A stretch of 64,000 nt of DNA from NCBI GenBank assembly GCA_030448005.1, contig JAUJNT010000004.1:107273-171272 (forward strand). Reading direction: 5' to 3'. Under the pieces are notes generated by a model. It was not told the DNA's origin. It was given only the letters and a program-made list of their open reading frames with translations, and ran no database searches. Source of the DNA: Thermoleophilaceae bacterium (lineage in GTDB: Bacteria > Actinomycetota > Thermoleophilia > Solirubrobacterales > Thermoleophilaceae). Positions 43,189 through 52,487 of the stretch are shown piece after piece. The position numbers were made by a program, and so were the translations under genes. Positions within the stretch are counted from its first letter, which is position 1; the number at the start of each line of letters is the position of its first letter.

Positions 43189-43215
43189 TGCCCAGTTCGT
43201 CGGCGAGCGGCACTG
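43189..43215. repeat. Dispersed hairpin repeat, copy a
   Basis: TGCCCAGTTCGTCG plus GCGAGCGGCACTG. With flanking bases it forms CCGCTCGC/GCGAGCGG (8 bp). Lies between the second IS110-type element and the 3' end of the HIT gene. Confidence 0.5.
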
Positions 43216-43254
43216 TCGATCGCTTCGCGAGTGCGTAGTGAGCGGTGACGACGC

Positions 43255-43721
43255 TCAGCTCTCCTCCGTGCCGCTGCTTGGGCTTAGAGCTCGTTTGATG
43301 GCGTCGAGTTCACGAGCTGTCCTGAGGAAGCCGGCTGCACTCCCGTCGATGGGCGCGCCCACGAATGGGTCGTCGGTGAGGCGCGGATAAAGGTGCATGT
43401 GGAGGTGCGGAAGGGTGTTCCCGTTGATTTGGTAGTTCATCTTGATTGGTTTGAACAGTTCGGACAACGTGCGCGCCACCTGCATGGCGTCCCGAAAGAA
43501 GGCGCCCTGGGCTGCAGGGGATAGTTCGAACGGCTCGACGACGTGCTGCTTTGAGACAACGCACGCGTAACCGGGAAGGGTGCCGCAACTGGAGCGGTTA
43601 TCCACGACGTCTCGCGTTCTGCGACGACGTCGAGCGGCCGAGCGTTCAGGCAGATCGGGCATTCGCTGCCCTCCGGCAAGGCCAGCCATCGCTCACCGTC
43701 GTGCCATGCGCTAGTCGTCAC
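43255..43721 (-). pseudogene. HIT-family hydrolase, frameshifted
   Basis: About 155 residues. From GTG 43721 the first frame gives WHDGERWLALPEGSECPIC, then needs a one-base shift near 43575-43585 (at TTCCCGGTTACG) to continue as GYACVVSKQHVVEPFEL and the histidine triad HLHMHLYPRL, ending at 43255. HIT proteins bind and hydrolyse nucleotide derivatives. The protein is otherwise complete, so damage is recent or a sequence error. Confidence 0.75.
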
Positions 43722-43826
43722 GCAACAAAGAATGGCGTAGCGTGGCGCATCCAGCGGAAGCTATAGGCGGCCCGGTCGCCGCCGGAGAAGTCGGAGATGT
43801 GTGGGCGCTCGGTGCCCCCTGAACCG

Positions 43827-44360
43827 TTATGGCTCGCCTTGGTACATCTGAGGAATCTCCACCCCGAAGCGTTCGTGCAACAGGCGCACGTCTTGGAAGT
43901 CTGTCTCGCTCGGCTCGAAATCGCCGGTCTTGCACACGACCTGGTACTCCGGAGTGAGGCAGCGGACCGGTCTGCCGCCGATGCTCCCGCGTCCTACGAG
44001 CGTCTCGGCAGGGAAGGGCCATTCCTCCCCGTCTCTCAACCGGTACCACCCGTTGCCCGCGTCGTCGCGGCGGATGCAGTGAACGTCGACCTGGCGTCCA
44101 TTCCGGTCTTCAAGCACAAACGCATCGGGTGAGTCCCGCTCGGTGAGGGCAAAGCCGCGGCCTGTGAGGGCGGCTATGAGCCGTTCGGAATCGTGGCGAT
44201 CGGCGATCAGGTCCAGGTCGTCGTGCCTGCGGGTTTGCGCATCGAGCACGGCGTCGTGTCCCCAGCCACCATCCACCCAGACGTTCAACTGCGCATCCTC
44301 GAGCCACTCCAATATCTCGACGACGTCTGAGGCGCCGAGGTCTCGCTGCCTCTTGCTCAC
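43827..44360 (-). CDS. Lincosamide/aminoglycoside nucleotidyltransferase-like protein
   Basis: A 177-residue protein of the PF10706 type (LnuA, aminoglycoside adenylyltransferase-like). NVWVDGGWGHDAVLDAQTRRHDDLDLI contains the G-G-x(9-12)-D-x-D metal/nucleotide site; RQVDVHCI supplies the third acidic residue. Family members adenylylate lincosamide antibiotics; activity of this one is untested. GTG 44360 start lies only five bases from the terminal repeat of the IS1380 element, so its native promoter is displaced and transcription must come from the element. Confidence 0.8.
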   Translation of the reverse strand: MSKRQRDLGASDVVEILEWLEDAQLNVWVDGGWGHDAVLDAQTRRHDDLDLIADRHDSERLIAALTGRGFALTERDSPDAFVLEDRNGRQVDVHCIRRDDAGNGWYRLRDGEEWPFPAETLVGRGSIGGRPVRCLTPEYQVVCKTGDFEPSETDFQDVRLLHERFGVEIPQMYQGEP

Positions 44361-44394
44361 GCATTGAGGCTAGCCCGGACCTTGCAGCAAGGTG

Positions 44395-44420
44395 GGCGCC
44401 CCGGCCGCGGCCGGGGCGCC
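44395..44420. repeat. 26-bp perfect palindrome inside the IS1380 left end
   Basis: GGCGCCCCGGCCG followed by its exact reverse complement, entirely G and C. It could form a strong hairpin between the IS end and the transposase start at 44487, acting as a block to transcription entering the element. Confidence 0.8.
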
Positions 44421-44486
44421 GAAACGTCCGGTTGAGCAGGGATTCGTGGTTGTCGAAGCCCGAATCCCGAGCTCAGGAGGTTCACC

Positions 44487-45819
44487 TTGAAGGTGCAGCG
44501 CGGTGGCCGCGATTTCACGGTAGATGTGACGGCGGACGGAGAGGGTCTCGTGTCGCACGCAGGGAGCGCGTTGTTGGCAGAGGTAGCTGACAAGACGGGC
44601 CTCACGCGGGCGCTGTCGGCTGGGCTCGCGGGGATGCGCGAGCGCCGCTCGGGCCACGACCCGGGGCGGGTCGTTCGTGATCTGGCGGTGATGCTCGCCG
44701 ACGGCGGGGACTGCCTCTCAGACCTCGGTGCGGTGCGCGACCAGGCGCCGCTGTTCGGGTCGGTTGCCTCGGACTCGACGGCGTTTCGGGTGATCGACCG
44801 GATCGCCTCCGACCCGGATCTACTGGAGGCGCTGCGCGATGCGCATGCCGCGGCCCGGGGCGGGTGTGGAAGCTCGGCGTCGGGCCCGAGCGGGTGACGA
44901 TCGACCTCGACGCGACGCTGATCGAGAGCCATTCCGACAAGGACCGGGCGGCGGGCACCTACAAGCGCGGCTTTGGCTTTCATCCGCTGCTTGCCTACTT
45001 CGATGAGTCCGGCGAGGCGGCGGCGGCACAGCTGCGTCCCGGCAACGCCGGCGCGAGCACCGCCGCCGACCAGATCGAGGTGGCCGAGCGGGCGCTCGGC
45101 CAGATACCCGGGAGCAGGTCGAGACGATCGAGCTGCTGTTGCGTGTCGACTCCGCCGGCGCGACCCATGACCTGCTCGACTGGTGTCGCGAGGGCCAGAT
45201 CGGCTTCTCGGTCGGCTATGACCTGACCGAGTCGGTCAGAGCCGCGATTCTCGCTCTGAGACAGGAATCCTGGCGTCCGGCGCTCGACCAGGACGACACC
45301 GAGCGCGACAACGGCGAAGTCGCCGAGATCACTCATCTGCTCGACCTCTCGGCTTGGCCTGAGCGCGCGCGGGTGATCGTCCGCCGCGAGCGCCCGCACC
45401 CCGGCGCGCAGCTGTCCTTTCAAGACCACGACGGCCACCGCTTTCAGGCGATCCTCACCGACCAGCAAGACGAGGACATCGAACTCATCGAGTGCCGCCA
45501 TCGCGCTCGCGCAAGAGTCGAGGACCACATCCGCGCAGACAAGGACACCGGCCTGCGCAACCTTCCCTTCCGCGACTTTGCGCTCAACGCCGTCTGGCTC
45601 GAGCTCGTCCTGATCGCCTGGACGCAGGCGCTCGCGCTCACCGGCGAACTTGCGGCGTGCGAGCCCAAGCGGCTGCGCTACCGCCTGCTGCACGTCGCCG
45701 CCCGGCTCGCCTTCTCAGGGCGCCAGGCAAAGCTGCAACTCGCGGCCAGCTGGCCCTGGGCCGTCGACCTCGCCGCCGCCTTCGCCAGACTCAAAGCGCT
45801 TCCGGCGCCAGCTGGCTGA
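44487..45819 (+). pseudogene. IS1380 transposase with two frameshifts
   Basis: AGGAGG lies before TTG/ATG-type start at 44487. The first frame gives VSHAGSALLAEVADKTGL and DLAVMLADGGDCLSDL; after about 44860-44875 the second frame gives VTIDLDATLIESHSDKDRA (transposase DDE region); after about 45108-45118 the third gives ELLLRVDSAGATHDLL, RQESWRPALDQDD and a full C-terminus to 45819. The order is that of IS1380 transposases of about 450 residues. Two single-base changes disable it. Confidence 0.88.
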
Positions 45820-46039
45820 CGCCGACTCGCCCTACCGCGACGAGCACCAGCGGGCTGGGCGCCAGACGCCCCGCGAAGGCTGCCGCATCCGCCTGATCGC
45901 GCCTCGGCATCGCAACCGAAACCGTCGTCCACCACGCCAGCCACGCCGCGCTCGCTTCCAATTACACCAAGTCGCTGCCAAGAACTTGCCGCGGGGCGCC
46001 CTACTGAATGATCCGGGCTAGCCTCGGCTCCGACCGGGG

Positions 46040-46204
46040 ATGGAGAATGTCGGCGTGGAGCCGGTGTCCTTCAACGTCGTCTTGGAAGGGCACAGGATCA
46101 GGTGTACTCCTCTCCGCCTCCAGCTCGCCGTGGCTGCGCGACGAGGCAAGCTCGAGCACGCGCAGCGAATCAAGAGGTTCCAGCAGCTCGCCAGGGAGAA
46201 CTGA
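46040..46204 (+). CDS. Possible 54-residue protein
   Basis: ATG 46040 opens a short frame: ENVGVEPVSFNVVLEGHRIR, then LQLAVAARRGKLEHAQRIKR and a TGA at 46204. The C-terminal half is a basic amphipathic helix. No ribosome site stronger than GGGGAT is visible. Lies just outside the IS1380 right end and could be a gene remnant. Confidence 0.3.
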   Translation: MENVGVEPVSFNVVLEGHRIRCTPLRLQLAVAARRGKLEHAQRIKRFQQLAREN

Positions 46205-46307
46205 GGGTGCCGGAATCGTCGAGGAGCGGGAGCCGCTCTCGTGACGAGGGAAGGTGTGCCGGCGCTAGAGGAGCGGGCCCGACTTCGTATTCCTACGCTG
46301 TGACGAC

Positions 46308-46800
46308 GTGTTTGATCGCTTCACCGCAGAGGCTCGCAAGTCGTCATCCGAGCATCCGAAGAGGGCCGACGCCTCGACCACGGCTACCTCGGCACTGAGC
46401 ACATTCTGCTTGGTCTGCTTCGCGAGGAGGAGGCGCTCGCCTCGCGCGCGCTGCGTCGTTCGACATCTCTATCGAACGCGTCGGGGCAGAGGTGGTCAGG
46501 ATCGTCGGGTTGGGCGATGAAAAGCCATTTGCCCAGCCGTTCACACCGCGGGCCAAGAAGGTGCTCGAGCTCGCACCCCATGAAGCGGACGAGCTCCGCG
46601 TCGAGTCGGTGTCTCCCTACCACCTTCTACTGGGGATTTTGCGCGTGGGCGACGGCATCGCAGTGGGCATCCTCCGAGACTTCGGAGTAGAGCCCGAGCG
46701 GGTCCGCGGCCGAGTGCTCTCAGAGATCGACGGGCCCCCGGAGGAGACGCGCTTAGACGTTCGATCGGCGCTGGTTCGCGGGTGCAAGACCTCACGCTGG
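46308..46800 (+). pseudogene. Clp N-terminal (Clp R) domain protein, two frameshifts
   Basis: From GTG 46308 the sequence reads FDRFTAEARK, then in a second frame VIRASEEGRRLDHGYLGTEHILLGLLREEE, then in a third SFDISIERVGAEVVRIVGLG and PFTPRAKKVLELAPHEADEL..VSPYHLLLGILR. This is the duplicated helical N-domain of ClpA/ClpC, used for substrate or adaptor binding. Shifts are near 46345 and 46458-46470. The C-terminal limit is uncertain; no ATPase domain follows, so it was a stand-alone Clp-N protein. Confidence 0.7.
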
Positions 46801-46804
46801 CCGT

Positions 46805-46831
46805 TGCCCAGTTCGTCGCGAAGCGACACTG
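46805..46831. repeat. Dispersed hairpin repeat, copy b
   Basis: TGCCCAGTTCGTCGCGAAGCG with ACACTG matches copy a at 43189-43215 in 23 of 27 positions. Contains a small GTCGC-GAA-GCGAC hairpin. Lies between the convergent Clp-N and kinase remnants. Confidence 0.5.
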
Positions 46832-46885
46832 ACGCAGCGACTGGTCGAGCCGCCTCCTCTTGCTACGGTGCCGTTCGCGTCGCCG

Positions 46886-47447
46886 TCACACTGCCGCGAG
46901 GTGAGCTCGAGCGGCTTTCAGCAGGGCATCGACATCAAGATCATGGAAGGACGTTGTGTCGACGACGATCACGTCTTCACTGCCGAGGCGTACGGGGCGG
47001 TAGCGCCCGGCAGAGACCGCGGACGCGATTTCGGGCTTTTTCTGCATGTCTAGGTGCCCGGGATGGGGCACCGGCTCTCGCGGCGTAGCGCGCAGCAACA
47101 CGTCCTCGGCGGCTGTGCAATGAAACTCCAGCGGCTTGAGCGGACAGCGCCCGTCGAGCGCGAGGAACGCGGGATGTGCATCGTCGGCCGCGAAGTTGGC
47201 CTCCACGATGACCGGTTGGCGTGCCTTCAGATGAATCCACCGCCCAATAGATCAGCGCAAACGTCGCCCTTCCGAGCCGCTGTGACCAACGGCCGTCGCC
47301 TGTGCCCAGATAGTCGAAAAGCGTTTCCTTGATCGCATCCTTCTCGATCAATGGAAGCCCGAGGCGGTCAGCAAGAACCCCCGCCCCGAACGTCTTCCCG
47401 CTCGCCGGGGGGCCTGTGACCAGGAGGACTGGGACCGGGGCATCCAC
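46886..47447 (-). pseudogene. P-loop kinase-like protein, frameshifted
   Basis: From GTG 47447: DAPVPVLLVTGPPASGKTFGAG (Walker A), LPLIEKDAIKETLFDYLG, then a one-base shift near 47215-47235, then EANFAADDAHPAFLALDG and the C-terminus to 46886. It resembles small AAA/zeta-like or chloramphenicol-phosphotransferase-like kinases of about 185 residues. The substrate is unknown. Confidence 0.65.
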
Positions 47448-47498
47448 GAAGCGAGCGTAGTAGCAATGTCGTCCTACGCCGCGGCCGCCGTGCAGACC

Positions 47499-47522
47499 TG
47501 CCTTCGTCGAGGAGCGGCACTG
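47499..47522. repeat. Dispersed hairpin repeat, copy c
   Basis: TGCCTTCGTCGAGGAGCGGC plus ACTG matches copy a in 22 of 24 aligned bases with a three-base gap. Located just upstream of the P-loop kinase gene start. Confidence 0.45.
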
Positions 47523-47621
47523 TGGCGACTGCCAAGCGAGCGTGCCGCAACCCGCGCACGGGAGGAGGGCAGCCATCATGCCGCTCCTGTCGCAGAGCAG
47601 CGGTCAGCGCGGCGGCGCCCG

Positions 47622-48330
47622 TCAATGCGGGGACCCCTCCTGGCGCGGGTTCAGCGGGTCGCTGAGCCAGTCAATTCCCGAATCAGGAGAGACCGTCGCC
47701 GCCTCGACTCCGGGCAGGGACACCAACTCCTGCGCACAGCGACGATCAGCACCGATGTAGCTGCTCTTGAGGTTGACCTCGGTAGCGACGCACCAGGCGT
47801 GGTCCTGCGGCCACCACAAGCTCGGTGACCGAGCCCCAAAGGCGCCGCCAGTTCCCAGACGGCCTCCACGGGTCCGGTTACCAGGTGATAGGTCCGCGCG
47901 GGCACGGAGAAGGTCGGGGCAGCCTGTACGTCGGCTGGCAACCCTGCGAATCCTTCCCAGACCGCGAACCAACATGTGGTGGGAGTGCCGGTATGGCGAG
48001 CCAACACGCTCGCGAGCGGATCCAGCAGTTCGCGATCGATGTGGCCCGTCTCGGGCGGCTGATCAAAGACGCCCGGCTGGGCCTCCCACTCGCACCGCTC
48101 GCTGCCGGTTATCGAGCCGAACTGGACGCGTGGGTGCATCTGCATGCCGTTGCCCGCTCGACCTCGGCCCACGGAACACGATTCGATCCGGTCCCTCGAT
48201 AGGCCGGATTAAAGACCCGCACGTACTCGGCGAAGCCAGCCGGTACCACCGACAGCACCGACTCGGCGAAGGTGCGCAACGACGCCACCACCCAGTCAGC
48301 GGCACGAGCATCGACGGCAGCGCGATACAC
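47622..48330 (-). pseudogene. Uncharacterised protein, two frameshifts
   Basis: From GTG 48330: ASLRTFAESVLSVVPAGFAEYVRVFNPAYRG, shift near 48150, then FAVWEGFAGLP and VPARTYHLVTGPVEAVWELAAPLG, shift near 47840-47860, then ARSPSLWWPQDHAWCVATEV and GIDWLSDPLNP. About 235 residues when rejoined. I recognise it as a widespread actinobacterial hypothetical family but know no function. The two shifts make it a pseudogene or reflect base errors. Confidence 0.6.
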
Positions 48331-48625
48331 CGCGAGGATTATGCCGTTCTTGGGGCAACCAAGACTGCTTTCGCTAAAGGAGGAGCGCCAAGTGGAGGGC
48401 CACCGATGGCGTCGAGAGTGCCGGATGCGTCGAGAAGCGGCAGCGAGCGCCACTGCCCCGGTTGCGCCACAGAGGCGCAGATGACTAGGTGTCGAAGTAC
48501 CCGTCGGAGGGGACGGTCCGCGCCCTCGCCGCCGCCTCGAGCGCAGCGGGGCGGGCGCCGCCGGCTGGTGTAGCGTCTGGCTTCCGATGTCGATTACCAC
48601 GCCGCCAGGGCTGCAGGAGGGCCTG

Positions 48626-49094
48626 TGAGGCTCGCCGTTGGCCCGTCATTAACGGACGCGGAGGCCCGCGCGGTCAGCGGCTGGCAATACGGAGGCGAAT
48701 ACTCGATCTACGATGGCGACCCGCGGGCGTGGAACGCCTGCTCGATCCGCGGAACAGGTACCACGCGGTCTCCGACGACGAGCAAGGGGAACTGATCGGC
48801 TACTGCTGCTTTGGGCCCGATGCCCGCGTATCCGGGTTCGCATACGACGACGATGCACTCGACATTGGCGCTGGACTGAGGCCCGATCTCACCGGGCGCG
48901 GTCTAGGCAGGCGACTCGCAGAGACGACGCTTGCTTTTGCGGCCGCTGAGTTCTCGCCGAAGGGATACCGAGCGACCGTAGGTTGCTTCAACCAGCGTGC
49001 GCTCACGATGGCTCGGCGGTTTGGCTTTCACGTTCAAGCGAGCTTCCATTCGCCGGCAAACCTGGCGTTCGCAGTGATGATCAAGACGGATTAA
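48626..49094 (+). pseudogene. GNAT acetyltransferase, frameshifted
   Basis: From GTG 48626: RLAVGPSLTDAEARAVSGWQ and EYSIYDGDP, one-base shift near 48722, then GVERLLDPRNRYHAV, GYCCFGPDARVSGF and the acetyl-CoA loop RPDLTGRGLGRRLAETTLAF, GFHVQASFHSPANLAFAVM to TAA 49094. The family transfers acetyl from acetyl-CoA to small molecules or proteins. Otherwise complete at about 155 residues. Confidence 0.75.
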
Positions 49095-49203
49095 GCCACG
49101 TTGTCACCAGGCGATCCCGCGAGGTCGCGACTTCACAAGGCTCGAAGGAGACTTGCCATCCTCCCTGCGGCCGCTTGCCATGTTTCTGCTGCCGCTCGCG
49201 TCG

Positions 49204-49343
49204 GAGACCACTGAAAAAGTCCTTCGGCGGCGGACGGCCCAAGCAGTCGAACGCCTTGTAAGCCGTTCTAAGGCGCTCTGGCCACGCTCCGAGGGATTTC
49301 TGACCTGGCGATTTCGAGTCGGATCGACTTTTTCAGTGGTCTC
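49204..49343. mobile_element. 140-bp MITE with 18-bp terminal inverted repeats
   Basis: GAGACCACTGAAAAAGTC (49204-49221) is the exact reverse complement of GACTTTTTCAGTGGTCTC (49326-49343). The element is flanked by direct GTCG repeats (49200-49203 and 49344-49347), a 4-bp target duplication. It has no coding capacity. Ends of this kind occur in DDE insertion sequences, from which it presumably derives. Confidence 0.85.
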
Positions 49344-49573
49344 GTCGAGGAGCGGCAGTCTCGTCGCTTACTCGCCTGCCGTCTGACACCTGTCGATCGA
49401 GCAGCTGTGGCTCCCGCTCTCCGCAGCGTGCGGGCGCACGGTCTTGACGCTCAACACGCGCAATCCGTGGGCGCACAAGGGGCTGAAGCGCGCGCGAGGC
49501 TCCTCCCGGGACCCTCCTCTTGGGCCTGCCTCGCGCTGCGACGAGGCGACGCCTTCTGGTTCGATTGCCGCGG

Positions 49574-50416
49574 ATGTTCCAGACTCGCCCGATGACGCCT
49601 GCATGTCGCGCCGCGGTCGCGGTCGCTGAGCAACTTGGTCTGACCGTGGACGACCCCGTGCTCGTCCAGGAAACGAACAACACCGTGATTTGGCTTTCGC
49701 CTCACCCGGTCATTGCCAAGGTCGGCACCCACCCCGGGAGCGGCGAGCGACTTGTGCGCGAGCACGCGATTGCATCGGAGCTCGCTGAGCGCGGCGCGCC
49801 GGTCGCTTCTCCGCTCCTTGGCGCCACGCCGGTGCGCGAAGCAGAAACCGGATTCGTCGTCACCCTGTGGTGTCGGCTCGATCACAATCCCAGTGAGCCG
49901 GTCAGCGGACAGGCCGTCGGCGCTTCGCTGCGCGAGCTACACGACGCCCTGAGCGCGTGCAGCGTGGAGTTGCCGAATTTCCAGGTCGATCTCGAGCGGG
50001 CGCGCCGCGCTCTCTCCGACATGGGGCGCGTCGCTGCGCTGGACCCTGCCGCTCGGGCTTTCTTGCGCAGCGCGTTTGACGATCTACTTCTCACGCTCGA
50101 CGACTGGACGCTCACCAAGTGCCCGCTTCACGGCGAGCCTCACGACGGCAACCTCCTGATCACGCCCTCGGGGGTACGTTGGATCGACTTCGAGAGCGTC
50201 TGCCGGGGGCCGCTCGAGTGGGATCTCGCGTTCCTCTCCGAGGACGCGCGATCCGCTTTCGCGACGGTCGACAATGATCTTCTACAGCTGCTTGAAACCC
50301 TCAACAGTGCTCGCGTTGCGACGTGGTGCTGGGCTCAAGCCCACTTCCCCGACATGCGCTGGCACGCTGAACACCACCTCGAGCGCGTCCGACGACGGTG
50401 GCCTCGAACTGGATAG
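49574..50416 (+). CDS. APH-type phosphotransferase family protein
   Basis: A 280-residue kinase-fold protein. NNTVIWLSPHPVIAKVG carries the ATP-binding Lys, GASLRELHDAL is typical of the family, CPLHGEPHDGNLLI is the catalytic loop (HGExHxxN) and VRWIDFESVCRGPLEWDLAFL has the metal-binding Asp. Aminoglycoside or other small-molecule phosphorylation is likely but unproved. ATG 49574 or 49592 could start it; the longer is given. Confidence 0.82.
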   Translation: MFQTRPMTPACRAAVAVAEQLGLTVDDPVLVQETNNTVIWLSPHPVIAKVGTHPGSGERLVREHAIASELAERGAPVASPLLGATPVREAETGFVVTLWCRLDHNPSEPVSGQAVGASLRELHDALSACSVELPNFQVDLERARRALSDMGRVAALDPAARAFLRSAFDDLLLTLDDWTLTKCPLHGEPHDGNLLITPSGVRWIDFESVCRGPLEWDLAFLSEDARSAFATVDNDLLQLLETLNSARVATWCWAQAHFPDMRWHAEHHLERVRRRWPRTG

Positions 50417-50596
50417 CGCGCGACTGCCTACAGCGGCTTCGCCAGGATTGCCGCCCTCTGACAACCGAGCGCGGTTGCAGCGCGCTCTCTAGACGCTCCT
50501 CCTCTCGTCGTGGGCATGCGGCGGCTCTGCCGCACGTGTCACCGAACGGCGTGCTCTTCTACCTTTTCGATCGGTAGACGATGATCGGAGGTCGAA

Positions 50597-51075
50597 ATGC
50601 GCGCCCTTGTCGCCAGTCGATCGGCTCGTGGTCATATCGCCATCGGCGAGGTCGAGGAGCCCACTCCTGCTCCCGGGGAGGCACTTGTGGAGGTGCGGGC
50701 GGTATCGCTTAACCGGGGTGAGGTGCGGCGGCTGGCGGATCAGGAGGAGGGGTCTGTCCCGGGCTGGGATCTCGCTGGTGTGGTGGCGCGGTCCGCCACC
50801 GATGGAAGCGGCCCGCCCGCCGGCGCACGACCTTCCAGGTCAGTGACTTCTATGGGCAGGCATCGGGCGCCAGCCTGCATGCCTTCCTGATCTTTACCGA
50901 TCTCGCCAAACACGGCAGCGGAGCACAGGATCTCCGCACACTCGCCGAACTCGTCGAGCACGACCGGCTGGATCCCCAGATCGCCCTGGAGACAAGCTGG
51001 AAGGGTGCTGCCGACCCGATCGAGGCGCTACTCGACCGCCGCCTCGCCGGAAAAGCAGTCCTACTCTTGGATTGA
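50597..51075 (+). pseudogene. Zinc-type/quinone oxidoreductase (MDR) with internal deletion
   Basis: ATG 50597, preceded by GGAGG, begins [42 protein letters not shown], the N-terminus of medium-chain reductases. Roughly 170 residues (the Rossmann part) are missing; from about 50830 another frame gives the normal C-terminus with [25 protein letters not shown] and DRRLAGKAVLLLD, ending at 51075. A deletion remnant. Confidence 0.8.
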
Positions 51076-51323
51076 GCCAACCGAGCCCACCAAAGATCAG
51101 ACCCAAGCGCCGTCGGCGTCCGATCGCCTCCCCTCCGCACCGGGAGCGGCCGTCCGCGACAGCCCGGGCTGATGGACGGTCGTGCTGGTCGACCCGGGAC
51201 GCTTTCTCAACTCTTCGTCCGCTTTTCGTCAGCTTCGGGGCTGAAGGGGGAGACAGCTATCCCGGGGCACGCACGTACCGAGCGGACGCTCCCAACCGAA
51301 GACGCCGTCAAAGGAGATCGGAA

Positions 51324-52016
51324 ATGACACAGACAACCGACATGACAGAAGCCCAGGAGTGGTGCGGACGCACGCTGAAGGACCGCGATGGACACCAGCT
51401 GGGAAAAATCGACGCGCTGTACTTCGATAAGAAGACAGACAACCTGGACTGGGCTCTCGTGAATCCCGGGCCGGTCGGCTCGAAGTCGATGTTCGTGCCG
51501 CTCGCTGGCGCCGCGGGGCGCGGCGAGCACGTAGTGGTGCAGGTCGAGGCGGCACAGGTCCGGGATGCGCCGAAGATCGACCCGGAGCACGAGCTCTCAG
51601 AGCAGCAGGAGGTGGAGCTCTTCCGGCACTACGGTGTCGACTACACCACCGAGGGCACCGTCACGGCGACCGGGAACGGTCAGCCGGCAGGGGTCGCCAA
51701 CGACGCGGCCGGCCACGACATGAGCGCCCCGCATGACTACGCGATGACACGCTCGGAAGAGGAGCTTCGGGTCGAGAGCACCCAGCGTGAGCAAGGGCCG
51801 GGGCGGCTGCGCAAGTACGTCGTTAGCGAGCAGGTCCGGCAAACCGTTGCCGTGCAACGGGAAGAAGTCCGCGTCGAGCGCGAGCCCACCGGCAATGCGA
51901 GCTCGGCAGAAGCGATGGACGGACCCGCAATCTCACAGATGCAGCACGAGGTGGTGCTCCACCAGGAGGAGCTCGTGGCCGAAGAACGCTCCGTGCCCAG
52001 GGAGCGCATGCGCTAG
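51324..52016 (+). CDS. PRC-barrel and DUF2382 protein
   Basis: A 230-residue soluble protein. The N-terminal PRC barrel reads CGRTLKDRDGHQLGKIDALYFDKKT..KSMFVPLAGA; a linker with TEGTVTATGNG follows; the C-terminal DUF2382 domain is RSEEELRVESTQREQGPGRLRKYVVSEQV, then EEVRVEREP and LHQEELVAEERSVPRERMR. Proteins of this design are common in actinobacteria and are linked to stress. AGGAG precedes ATG 51324. Confidence 0.9.
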   Translation: MTQTTDMTEAQEWCGRTLKDRDGHQLGKIDALYFDKKTDNLDWALVNPGPVGSKSMFVPLAGAAGRGEHVVVQVEAAQVRDAPKIDPEHELSEQQEVELFRHYGVDYTTEGTVTATGNGQPAGVANDAAGHDMSAPHDYAMTRSEEELRVESTQREQGPGRLRKYVVSEQVRQTVAVQREEVRVEREPTGNASSAEAMDGPAISQMQHEVVLHQEELVAEERSVPRERMR

Positions 52017-52487
52017 CTGAAGTGCCCATACACGTGTAGGCCTGAAAAAAGTCCGGGCCTCTCCAGAGGCTGTGGGGTCTGCCACAGCTCACCGCCCAAG
52101 GAGGGCCCGGACATGGCGGCCCGTGACTTGCCTTCACTGCGCCTGGTTGGCCCCGGCGGGGCTCCTCGGTGCTCGTGTAGGTCTCGGTCACTCGCTCGAG
52201 CGATGCTCAAGCAAAGATCGGGCCTAACCGGGGATAGTTCTTGATCAGGTCGGGCGAGGCTTTGTGAGTCTGGGCGCTGCCTGGCTTCCGGGCCTCGCTG
52301 CTTAGCTGGTGTCGAGCAGCCTCCGCTTGCACCAGGCGATCAGCGGCTCGAGCTCGCTGGCTTGAGCGGGACACCAGTGGCGGTGCGCTGCGAGCTCGCC
52401 GCGTCCCGTTGGTTCAGGGCCCAGGTGACGACCAGTACGGAGCGTAACCTCCGGTGAAATCCCCACCGCGAAGAAAAGGGGAGCTCC
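52017..52487. other. Gap with IS-end-like inverted sequences, no gene seen
   Basis: About 470 bases. GTCCGGGCCTC (about 52050) and GAGGGCCCGGAC (about 52103) are near-complementary and could be the ends of a deleted element or a hairpin. The remainder has weak minus-strand frames without recognisable domains. Confidence 0.3.

Larger units (their letters stand above)
44366..46025 (+). mobile_element. IS1380-family element
   Basis: About 1660 bp. The left end GAGGCTAGCCCGGA (44366-44379) is the inverted complement of TCCGGGCTAGCCTC (46012-46025), and similarity of the ends continues inward through GGGCGCCCC. No target duplication was recognised. Contains one transposase gene with two frameshifts, so this copy is inactive unless the shifts are sequence errors. 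Confidence 0.85.

Noticed and set aside
43189..49360. Integron attC sites
   Set aside because: The dispersed hairpin repeats lack the paired GTTRRRY/RYYYAAC core, and no integron integrase is present; kept only as a repeat finding.
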